In this document: piece by piece, positions 55,905 to 64,000 of the stretch
Layout: every line of letters starts with the position of its first letter
How positions within the stretch are numbered: position 1 is the first letter of the stretch
NCBI GenBank assembly: GCA_031216915.1
Contig: CM062296.1
Location: forward strand, 65,936,148 to 66,000,147
Source: Pictodentalium vernedei
Taxonomy: Eukaryota > Mollusca > Scaphopoda > Dentaliida > Dentaliidae
Length of the DNA: 64,000 bases
Direction: 5' to 3'
Program-made: the position numbers and the translations under genes
Notes under the pieces: generated by a model
Told to the model about the DNA's origin: nothing
Database searches by the model: none
The model's input: only the letters and a program-made list of their open reading frames with translations

Positions 55905-56090
55905 TAAACATGCCAAAATATATTGTTTATTACTTTCTAAAGTGTGATTTACTGGGATTTCCGGGTTTGATTATAAACGATAACTTCACAAGTGAATTAT
56001 GCAATCAACAATTGGGACATGTATCCGTGCGCGCAAACGAAGACGCTTTGACGTGGGTGTAATGGTTACTTCTTTGCTTTTTTTGTTTTT
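55905..56090 (+). repeat. Dispersed repeat O, copy 2
   Basis: Inverted counterpart of 37-215. Its right end adjoins a family C element, as at the window start. Confidence 0.75.
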
Positions 56091-56094
56091 TTTA

Positions 56095-56300
56095 CCCTTT
56101 ACCTAACATGAAAAGCAGAAGACATTTGCAAACAAATTCATTCTCGAATACCTATTATTTTCATTTTTGCCTCAAAAACATGGGTTATGACCCCTTCCAT
56201 GGAACGAGCTCGTCGAGCTCGTTCCAATGAGCGGTCATAACCTATGTTTTAGAAACAAAAAAATAATTGGCGATTTTTGAGAATAGCGCTGGTCGGTTAT
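56095..56300. mobile_element. Family C MITE, right terminus lost
   Basis: Starts CCCTTTACCTAACATG. The core hairpin is TCCATGGAACGAGCTCGTCG with its complement. It stops at GCGCTGGTCGGTTAT. Confidence 0.8.
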
Positions 56301-56545
56301 TCGAGGCGAGGGACTATATTGTAAAACACTCGTGCGCATTCGCGCACTCGTGTTTGTACAACGTCCCACAGCACTCATGAATTATTTCACGTAACCAGTC
56401 CAATCAAGCGATTACTCTCTATCTCTTTTACAGCGATTTTCCAAGCGTTCAAAGAATGAATTCCGGGAATGACAAAAGTAGACAAAACGAAATACAGTGT
56501 GCAGAGAACAGATTCGACACATTGCATTTCGTTTCCTCTGTAGTA

Positions 56546-56679
56546 CAGCAGTCACGGCCTGGTCACTTTCCACGGGTGCGCAATATGTTGCTGCTGATCA
56601 TTTTTTATTACGTGGTAAACCCATGCGTGGACATCAATGTCCACGAGTGGACTAAGACCAGTCCACTGCGGCTGTACTG
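56546..56679. mobile_element. Family E MITE, deletion derivative
   Basis: 134 bp between TA dinucleotides. Both outer arms remain (CAGCAGTCACGG and CCACTGCGGCTGTACTG), with CATGCGTGGACATCAATG inside. The central hairpin with CCCGGTGCTTCAT is missing. Confidence 0.75.
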
Positions 56680-56776
56680 TATACTTAAGTTTAATTCCAT
56701 TATCATATTCATAATATACGAAAATGCGCTTGGCGTCAAATTCTGATCGCTTGTATCCCGGCGCCGGTAACCGTTG

Positions 56777-57018
56777 TTTTATTAGGGTTTTAACGACACT
56801 TTCGATGACACGGGTCTACTCTTATCAGGTAGATTTACGGGTGGAGGAAACCGAAGTATCCGGACAGAACTATCAAGGAGCGGCGAGCAACAGCCCGAGT
56901 TCCCAACGTACAAACTTCACACATGCAGGGTTAGCATTAGATAGAGTTACCCCTGGTGGGGATCAACCATGGACCATTCGGTTTAAAGTTCAATGCCATA
57001 ACAATTAAGCCATCGCGA
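56777..57018 (-). mobile_element. SINE with tRNA-like head
   Basis: Tail at left (TTATTAGGGTTTTAACGACA), body GGTGGAGGAAACCGAAGTAT and CAACGTACAAACTTCACAC, then the reversed head GGGGATCAACCATGGACC, CATTCGGTTTAAAGTTC and TTAAGCCATCGCGACG. The body is shortened compared with 58138-58514. Confidence 0.8.
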
Positions 57019-57417
57019 CGTTGAAATAAAGAAACAAATTGTTATGTTCCATCAAGACCAAAATCCTCGCCGTCTGATTGGACGAGAACTCGCGCAGTTT
57101 TTTTCTATGTTTACGGCTTCAGTAGCATATGTTACCCCTCGACGTCACCACGCGAAGTATTTGAAATAGGGTTGCCCGTTTCGAAATTATTCATTTTTCT
57201 AGACTTTTGAAACGAGCAGCACACGATGTTCCGAATGGATGTTTAAATTACAAATAAGTTTACGATTTGAAGTAAGATGGAATGGCCTCGACTCCATCTG
57301 ATTTTATTGATTATGTGTCCAGTGACGTCGTGGGGTACACGAGAGGTTTAGTCACTGATTGGAACATATATCTTATTGTAATGAACCGATGGTAACAATA
57401 CGGAAACCGAGCGCCAA
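57019..57417. other. Nothing recognised
   Basis: 400 bp, comparatively GC-balanced, no repeat match. It lies upstream of the candidate cysteine-rich exon on the same strand but shows no convincing exon itself. Confidence 0.3.
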
Positions 57418-57634
57418 TACTATAAAATCTTTACAATTGTATTTTCTAGAATTATATTTTCTACCTATTAATATAACTGACTAAAATGAATCATTAGCAT
57501 TTTAAAAGATATGGCAATTTGCCAGTTGGCAAATTGCCATATCTTTTAAAATGCTAATGGTTCATTTTAACCCATTTAATGCCATAACTAGTAAATCAAT
57601 TCTAGAAAGTACAATTGGAAACGTTTTATAGTAT
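57418..57634. repeat. Foldback family N, complete
   Basis: 217-bp inverted repeat with perfect inner arms (TTTTAAAAGATATGGCAATT and complement around GCCAGTTGGC) and worn outer arms (ACTATAAAAT...ATTTTATAGT). Confidence 0.8.
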
Positions 57635-57747
57635 TGGCCTTAGGTCTGAGGTTTGAGGCACGGATCGTATGTTCAATCTCGACACTTCACTTATAATATT
57701 TTTCATATCTCCTTGTAACGTGCTCTATGTATTTTCTCTTTCTCCAG

Positions 57748-57883
57748 AGTGGGTGTGATGGTATAGAAGAAAGAAGATGCGTCGCTAACACCGAATGTTC
57801 ATGCTATGGCCTATATATATGTAAAACTGGAAGATGTACAACAATCGACTCCGGTAACTTCGATAAGCCCGGAGACAATCTAG
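57748..57883 (+). CDS. Candidate internal exon, cysteine-rich secreted-type module
   Basis: I do not recognise the gene. A 136-bp open segment lies between a strong acceptor (TTTCTCTTTCTCCAG, AG at 57746-57747) and a strong donor (CTAG/GTAAG, GT at 57884-57885). It reads SGCDGIEERRCVANTECSCY, then GLYICKTGRC and TTIDSGNFDKPGDN. Six cysteines lie within 28 residues in a C-X6-C-X5-C-X-C-X5-C-X4-C pattern. This suggests a small disulphide-bonded extracellular module; EGF-like or another cysteine-knot type cannot be decided. The exon would be phase 0 in, phase 1 out. It lies in one of the few stretches without repeats. No other exon of the gene was found, so the strand and the gene are inferred. 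Confidence 0.5.
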
Positions 57884-57885
57884 GT

Positions 57886-58137
57886 AAGATCAATTTTACA
57901 GGTGTGATTTCGCCACTGTTTTCTACTTGGATCGAGTTACTTGAAAGAGCACTCCCCTATCCATTATGGTGATTCGAAAGTTTGTGCTTGATTATGTACT
58001 AAATGCAAAATGTCTGCTGGTGGTCTTCACATTTGTACATTCAAGTATCGGACTGAGTAATTAATACAACCTGTGCATCGGACGAACAGACGCTTTGGTA
58101 AACAGGCTGTTGGAATCTTTACACGTCATTCTCAATG
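57886..58137. other. Possible intron sequence
   Basis: Follows the candidate donor; no further exon is evident before the SINE. Confidence 0.25.
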
Positions 58138-58514
58138 TTATTATTTATTTATTATTTATTGGTGTTTAAAGTCACATACGTATGCACAATAGCTAATCGT
58201 GACCGTGACAGTTTTATGGGTGGAGGAAGCCGGAGTACCCGGAGGGAACCATCGAGCACCGACGAGCAACTGTCAGCTCCTCAACATTCTAACTCTGTTG
58301 AAGATCCGCTCAAGCAGGGTTACAGCGGTTGAAGACATGTGCACCATCGACGTGCAGTACGCCTTAGTACACGGCGTCACCGTGCCCCCATGCAGGCAAC
58401 CGGGATGAAGTGCCTTGCCCAAGGACGCAACGCAGGTCGTCCCGGACAGGGATCAAACTCGGGACTTCTAGCATGGAAGTCCAACAGTCTACCACTGAGC
58501 CACCGCGCTCCCTC
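58138..58514 (-). mobile_element. SINE with tRNA-like head (full length)
   Basis: Tail TTTATTATTTATTGGTG, a CACAATAGCTAATCGTGACC block, body AAGCCGGAGTACCCGGAGG and CAGTACGCCTTAGTACACGG, CCTTGCCCAAGGACGCAACG. The reversed head is GGGATCAAACTCGGGAC (B-box side) and CCACTGAGCCACCGCGC (A-box side). Confidence 0.9.
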
Positions 58515-58664
58515 ATTCTCAATGTAATCGACATCTATTGTTGGATTGGCAAAAATATCCTAACGTACTGAATCATGCAACAGGGCTCTCTTTTTTCCAT
58601 TTTGTAGAAGCGTCTTTCAAACGATCCTTGGAGTTTAGATAAAACTTGCACATTATGCCGCAAA

Positions 58665-58894
58665 CCCTTTACCTAACGAGTCGGCAATTCCCACCCGCGT
58701 AATTTCCAAATTTAGCAGTTTAACAAAATTATTTTTTAAACAAATGAACAAAAACATGTCATGTGACCCCTCATTGGAACGAAATGGACGAGTTCATTCC
58801 AATGAAGGGGTCATAGGATTTTTTTAATTTTGTGAAATATTTCAGAAACAAATTAATTGAAATATCAAATGTACCGTGTGTGTTGGGTAAAGCG
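58665..58894. mobile_element. Family C MITE, diverged
   Basis: CCCTTTACCTAACGAG at the left; GGGTAAAGCG before TTAA at the right. Core hairpin CCCCTCATTGGAACGAAATG with a partly changed partner. Confidence 0.8.
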
Positions 58895-58898
58895 TTAA

Positions 58899-59534
58899 TT
58901 ATTTTTTTTTGGGTATATTACGTGCCTGGGGAGTTGACACAGCAATTTAAAACAGCTTACATCTATAACGTCCTTCCTTACTCTTATAGGGTCCAATCCT
59001 ACTTCAACTTGCCTTTTCAGATGACGTGCGAAGGATTCTTTACAAATGAGTTTGTTCTTTGTGTTGCTGTTATTTTGAAGGGTATTAACGGCTAGTATGC
59101 CGAACCATTCTTGTATCACAACGGTAATCACCGTTGGATCGTGACAAGACAACGCACACACAGTGTACTTTAGAATACGAGGCAAGTTAAATCCGATTCT
59201 TACTTAGTGTAGCAATTACAACTGATTTCATCCAGTCCTTCCCATGGGAGCCCAATAGCCACTGTATCCACTCGACCAGTCTACCTCCTATTACAACATT
59301 CACTATCTGAAAAACACAAAACCCAGTTATTACAAATTCTACCTAACTTCACAGATTACCACTTTAAATAAAAAAGTGATTTTCGGTCGTCCGTACCCCA
59401 ACGTTTGGGTCCATTTTCCAATTCACAACTTTTGTCTTTGTGTAAAATCTCTGGTTTTTCTGTACTTTTCATCTTGTTTGTTTGGATATAAAATATTGTC
59501 AATCATTCAAATCTTGTGTACATGTCTTTGCCCT
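58899..59534. other. Nothing recognised
   Basis: 635 bp; 87- and 96-codon frames on opposite strands overlap over 58895-59095 and carry no family signal. Confidence 0.3.
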
Positions 59535-59700
59535 GTTACAATTTATAGGAGAGTGTCTATGGACACACTCTCATAAATTGTAACAAGGTTAACCCTTTCA
59601 GACGAAATAATAGCACTCCAAATATAAACCAAAGCACATCCAATGAATATGAGCCTGCCAGGTGTGGTACCTGCATTTCAGTATAAAGCCCAGCCATGGG
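59535..59700. repeat. Foldback family F, copy 6, inverted
   Basis: A hairpin around GGAGAGTGTCTATGGACAC, then TTAACCCTTTCAGACG and TAGCACTCC, and finally the reversed CTGCATTTCAGTATAAAGCC block. Confidence 0.7.
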
Positions 59701-60176
59701 CCCCACCTCTCTGCCAGCTAGGCAAAGTTATTATATCACCTGATTTCGGGGGGGGGGGGTATCTTTGTAAAACATTATCTGTTATGGCCGTCAAATGAAT
59801 GCACTTCACACAGTTGTTTCCATGGTAGTGTTGAGAAATGAGACAGCACTCTGAATCAGGAAATCGGAAAAACATCTATTATAATCACATTGACTTAATT
59901 ACTGGACGTAAATCAGAGACTATTCAGAAACTATTCACCTGGTCGGAGTGTGTTATCATTAACGCTTAACTATAATTGATGACCGTCCTCATACGGACTT
60001 GGCAATCAACTGGCAATTAAATTTATGGCGAAAGTGCATTAAAATTAATTTTTCAATATGACTTGTGTGGTGAACTTTATTTTGTGTCGAGCAAATGGGA
60101 TACATTAGTAACTGAAACGGTATGGTGTTACCACCAAGGGCGATCGTTATTTAAATTAGTGGTTATCGTAAGTTAT
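59701..60176. other. Nothing recognised
   Basis: A short G-run near 59749-59759. No gene is seen. Confidence 0.3.
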
Positions 60177-60415
60177 CCCTTTACCTAACGTAATTAAAAA
60201 AAACAGAACAAAACAGGTCAGCGCTCTCCACAGAAATCACCATTCAATTTCTTATTTGTTTTCATTTTCGACTCAAAAAGCATAACTTAGTATCCCTCGT
60301 TAAAACTACACATCCGAGGTAGGGGGGTGGGGGGGGGGGGATATAGACTATGTTTTTAGAGAAAATAGCTATTCAAAAATTGTTTTTAGGGTCCGTTACT
60401 CCTTTGGGGTGAAGA
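60177..60415. mobile_element. Family C MITE relic
   Basis: CCCTTTACCTAACGTAAT at the left, CAGCGCTC...AGAAATC and CATTTTCGACTCAAAAAGCAT inside. The core is replaced by a G-run at 60324-60341, and the right end is hardly recognisable. Confidence 0.6.
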
Positions 60416-61038
60416 GTTATGACTGTAGAAAAAGGAGAAGACCAAAGAATAAAATACTTTTTTCCCTCAGGCCGGCTCCTACGGTGATTTCGTACCGCGC
60501 GTGTCACTAATTAATCAGCTCTAAATCTATTTTTTTGTTAATGAATAGAGTGATAGATTTAATTTGGAACTGTGTAGATTGTTTCCTAACAGATTTTAGA
60601 GTCTAATTTTTACAATTACAGAATCAAAAAACAATAATGCTACTGATACCATTCTGAAGAACCTACACATGAGCTGTCGGCGTCACAGTCAGTCAACTTT
60701 TACGTCAAATAAATTCTCAAACACAGTAAAAATGTATAAATGTGTAATGCCCTTCTTCATTTCACATGCTTTCAACTTAGCCCAGATCCAAAATATGAAA
60801 CAGACCGGCTTTGTAAAATTGTGACATAATATGAACATTAAAACAAAACAATAAAAAAATACAAAACGAAAAACACCACCCGCCTTTATGTTCGAAACGA
60901 TAGCCTTAACAGAGGAAGATCAAACTTCTCTATTCAAAGGGGGCGTCCACATCTGGTTACTTTAGAAATGAATTTGTTAGCTGCTTGACTGAATGAAAGA
61001 GGATTTCTCGTTCGAGATTTTGACATCGAAAAACATAA
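60416..61038. other. Nothing recognised; downstream of a candidate last exon
   Basis: On the minus strand this would be the 3' untranslated side of the frame at 61039-61383. I do not see a clear AATAAA in the first 300 bases. Confidence 0.25.
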
Positions 61039-61383
61039 TTATTCAGCGCAGGTGTCTCCTTTTGAAACACCGTGAGAAAAAAAAACTTCAGTTATTAAAG
61101 TTGACGGGAACATGCCTGTCTGACCATCATTTAGCGGGGTTGCTATGATTGCAAACTGCAACAAGCGTGTGGAAATTATTCCATATAAATTAGGGGCATA
61201 GAACCGGTCTTCGGAATCAAGAAAAGTTAATCTGATAACATCTTTATCACAGTCGAGAACATCATGGCTTAAGAATCCCCGCTTAATGGAAATGCTAATT
61301 TGAGCCCTATCCCCTGGGCGAAAGGGAACCCTAACTAATTTGAATTGATATAGTTCTATAGGGTGAATGTTTAGAGGATACAC
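61039..61383 (-). CDS. Candidate terminal exon, unknown protein
   Basis: I do not recognise it. A 114-codon minus frame ends at a natural stop (GAATAA) and lies in repeat-free sequence. It could be entered through an acceptor ending TACTACAG at about 61385-61392, but the polypyrimidine tract is weak. The peptide has mixed composition with segments such as VRVPFRPGDRAQISISIKRG, LTFLDSEDRFYAPN and LLQFAIIATP, which look like a beta-rich globular domain rather than low complexity. No catalytic motif, signal peptide or membrane segment is evident. Alternatives are a chance ORF, or part of an unrecognised mobile element next to repeat R/K. Confidence 0.3.
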   Translation of the reverse strand: MYPLNIHPIELYQFKLVRVPFRPGDRAQISISIKRGFLSHDVLDCDKDVIRLTFLDSEDRFYAPNLYGIISTRLLQFAIIATPLNDGQTGMFPSTLITEVFFSHGVSKGDTCAE

Positions 61384-61422
61384 TGTAGTAAGCTTTCCTT
61401 TAAGCCATTAAACTTTAAAGCC

Positions 61423-62190
61423 TTGTATTCAACGGAACCGTCGCTATGATATAAATGATTCTGTATTCTACGGGTGAAACAAAGCCGGAAATTTTTTATC
61501 GCACCGTTTAGTTACGCTTCGAAAAGTTTCCAAATTTCGTTATACAATCATCGACCGTCTGTTGCATAGTGTGAAAATGAAAACGTCCAAAGCAAAATAA
61601 AGTCGGTTTACAAAAAATTAGCCAAAAATGAGATAATATTTTTAAAAAACCCAATCATTTCCAACCAGAACATTAACCCAGTCCCGTGGCCGTCTCGTTT
61701 TTTGGATCCCATTATATCTGAATTGGTAATTCTTCGTACACCTTGACATGCTTCGAACTTATTTTAAAAACGTTTCTCCCAGCTGTTTTGCAAATCTGCA
61801 CATATTTGTACTTATATTTTTACTAACAGTAATTGTCACCAAATGGTTAGGCGTGAATGGGCACAGCCCATTCACGCCTGACCATTTGGTGGCTATTACT
61901 GTTAGTAAACAGCGATAGGAATTTCAACAAACACTGGTTCCGAAAAGGTTGTTTCCATACAACCAGTACAGCTTCAGTCAAAACAAAAATCTTCACCTTT
62001 GGGTTTAATTATCGGAATTAAAATTTGTTTATTTAAATGCATTTTAATGCATGGGTTGTGTAATAAACACAGAACGCGATGTGTGTTTGAATCGGTACGG
62101 CTCTCGCGAAATATGTCTATGCCATTCCAACTCGTTATGTAAAACACCCACTGATTCAAACACACAACGCGTTCTGTCTATATCTCCGAT
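61423..62190 (+). repeat. Dispersed repeat R/K, copy 2
   Basis: Collinear with 2048-2890. Unlike that copy, it has a complete hairpin at about 61832-61912 (CACCAAATGGTTAGGCGTGA and partner around GGGCACAGCCC). It has, however, lost one arm of the terminal K foldback (62060-62185). Confidence 0.85.
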
Positions 62191-62682
62191 AAAAGAAATC
62201 ACGTATAAATGGAATCAGTATCCTTCCGACTGAACTATTAAAACTATTTATTTTTTGCTATGTGTGCCTTGTGAACAAACCGAAGGCTACAAGCAAGAGA
62301 TTTAGCATAATTGCCTTAACGGATGTTAAGAAAAAGTTCAACCCCCTTCTGGTATTTCAACTAGTAACATGTTCGTGAATTCTTGTTACACAAACTAATC
62401 GTTGTAACTTTCGAATAAATTTATCTACAGCAAAACTCCAATTAATACGCTTTGTCAGTGACATTAAATGGGATGAAGTATCAGAAACACGTTTATTTAT
62501 TAACTGTTTCAAGCTGCGGATTCTATACGTAACTTGCGATATGTGCATATGCCATACACACACTGTTGAGATTTTCCGTTGCTGAGTTATCTTTTCGTTG
62601 TTTATCCATAGAGTTGAAACTGGAAGTCGCGTCACAAGTCAAACAATAACTCTTTGATAACGCAAAACTATGTTCAGAGAAA
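62191..62682. other. Unassigned; B-like terminus
   Basis: At 62612-62638, GAGTTGAAACTGGAAGTCGC resembles a worn family B terminus. No gene is seen. Confidence 0.3.
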
Positions 62683-63162
62683 TTGCATTTACAGTATTTT
62701 TTTATCTTTTCTAACTCTGTGGTTTTGTTGCCTCTTTATTATTGCATCTGTTTGTTACTTATATATACTGCCGAATGCGACGACATTGCGAAAAGCAAAC
62801 GAGATTACAGCACGAGATTACACTATATGTTACGAGAGATTCAGCTGACAGTGAAATACATGTACAAGTACTTGCATGTTCGCGATGGTGATTTGCGAAG
62901 TCACACACACGGCGTGATCGTATTACTTGACATGCAGGGATTAATTGCAAACAATTGGAATGATGTATTATGGACACTAAATATTGTATTTTCGAACAAT
63001 CCTATTGTGAGTGTAATAATTGTTCGGCGTACTATGCTGTCTTTAAATGACTTCATCGAACACAATACAGTTGAAACTAGAAGTCCTGCCGGAGAAATGT
63101 GCACTAGTTTGAAGTGCGCACTAAGCAAGTGTACTTTTGTCCCTATCCAACTGTCCCATTAA
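62683..63162 (+). other. Open frame of 159 codons, doubtful
   Basis: The frame starts with a hydrophobic stretch (FSNSVVLLPLYYCICLLLIY), then a mixed part with HGVIVLLDMQGLIANNWND. From 63068 on it reads through family B, so at most the first 128 codons could be genuine. No family match, no splice evidence; chance or an element-internal frame is as likely. Confidence 0.2.
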
Positions 63163-63712
63163 CGTAACTCAATTCCCGTAGAAAAACAGCGTGCCCAACT
63201 CTGTACAATTAGATACTCGTAAATAGAGGTCCTTAACAACATTTCTAACCTCTATTGGGTTATATGTACATGTAATGCGACGTAAATAGATATTAAGATT
63301 CGACTGCATATATACAGAATGAAGGGAATGGATTACTACTTAATCGCAGCGCCATATATTCTCCAATCGAAAAGTATTGATAATTGTCCATAACAGCACA
63401 ATAAACGCTTGGGCACTTCTATCACATGGATCACCGGGTGGAAGTTTGCAAGTTCCTCAAGGATTGTAAATAATTACTAATTGAAACATCTATCCCACAG
63501 CGTTCTGGTAATAATCCACCCTCCGCATACTATTGTCTCAATATTTTCTTTCGGTTTGATCGGTTCAGTTCGTGATTTCAGTACGGACCTCGCAAATAGA
63601 GCATTATATTTTACATTACACAGTGCAAACGCTCTTGTGTATTTCATTCTTCTGCAGAATGGTACTCATTAACTAACGAGCATTTTCAGTACTAATTATT
63701 ACAGGACTTCTA
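63068..63712. mobile_element. Family B MITE, copy 2, cut by MITE A
   Basis: TA-flanked left terminus CAGTTGAAACTAGAAGTCC. The body matches 4891-5595: CCCAACTCTGTACAAT, GACTGCATATA, GCGCCATATATTCTCC, TCGTGATTTCAGTACGGACC. The right terminus is interrupted at ACAGGACTTCTA, where a family A element begins. Confidence 0.85.
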
Positions 63713-64000
63713 CAGTTAAAACTAGAAGTCCTGTCACGAAAATGGCGCTTATGTAGGCTTAATTGAGCGTTGGAACTGCGCGCAATTGCCATATCGAATG
63801 GCATCCAAAGCACGACAGGTTCTCCTGGTTACTCATAGCAAACACATGCAATGTTTCTGCCAATGGACCTCCGGGTTACCCGGAGGTCCATTGGCTGAAA
63901 CATTGCTTGTGCACAGGCCATATGTACAGAATTTGATAGCTTTTCTTGGGCCATAACGCGCATATCAACGTGCTATTTGTGCGCCTTTCATGACAGGACT
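63713..64000. mobile_element. Family A MITE, copy 9, runs off the window
   Basis: Begins CAGTTAAAACTAGAAGTCC after TA 63711-63712, which lies within the right terminus of family B. The core palindrome is perfect, and the element continues to within a few bases of its expected end. Confidence 0.9.

Noticed and set aside
62683..63162. Membrane protein gene
   Set aside because: The C-terminal fifth is MITE B sequence and the hydrophobic start is short; no independent support.

Overview
The window reads as gene-poor intergenic or intronic DNA from a eukaryote, most likely a marine invertebrate. A mollusc or other lophotrochozoan is my guess, from the mix of repeats: a SINE body carried behind both 5S-rRNA-like and tRNA-like heads, a DIRS-type element, a Ty3 element, an L2/CR1-type LINE and very many hairpin MITEs. 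The species cannot be fixed from the sequence. I see no complete host protein-coding gene, no functional tRNA or rRNA gene, no CRISPR array and no prokaryotic operon structure. Nearly all ORFs of 60-130 codons are chance reading frames through repeats.

Three retroelements carry recognisable coding sequence. (1) 6085-8190 (+): the 3' half of an L2/CR1/jockey-type LINE, broken by frameshifts, with a MITE inserted in its 3' tail. (2) 23134-26023 (-): a DIRS-type gag-like/RT/RNase H remnant, interrupted by two MITEs, cut at its 3' end by a third, and with no visible tyrosine recombinase. (3) 33090-40003 (-): a Ty3-type LTR element with two 1.6-kb LTRs, the target duplication ACTAT, a PBS-like site and a polypurine tract. 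Its coding region is internally deleted: protease and integrase are missing and RNase H is broken.

The rest is a mosaic of short non-autonomous elements that are mostly one long hairpin. TA-flanked families starting CAGT are A (about 314 bp, 9 copies), B (about 705 bp), D (257 bp) and E (237 bp). TTAA-flanked, piggyBac-like families are C (about 240 bp, about a dozen copies or fragments), I (200 bp) and S. Other foldbacks (F, G, H, K, L, M, N) and several single-copy hairpins of 60-160 bp fill much of the remainder. A 5S/tRNA-headed SINE family gives at least 13 copies or fragments. Families A and B share their termini, while A and D share their central palindrome, so the MITEs look modular.

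Layout: 1-6020, MITEs A, B, C plus dispersed repeats; 6085-8414, LINE plus MITEs; 8415-17670, foldbacks F, G, C, I and SINEs; 18390-26745, dense D/E/A MITEs and the DIRS relic; 27595-32502, foldbacks F, L, G, S, I and MITE A; 33085-40008, Ty3 element; 40861-55330, hairpins, C elements and SINEs; 55905-64000, C/E/SINE/B/A elements plus two candidate host exons (57748-57883, cysteine-rich, good splice sites; 61039-61383, weaker). Several insertions are nested and give relative ages: A in B, A in LINE, SINE in A, SINE in I, G in F, D in DIRS.
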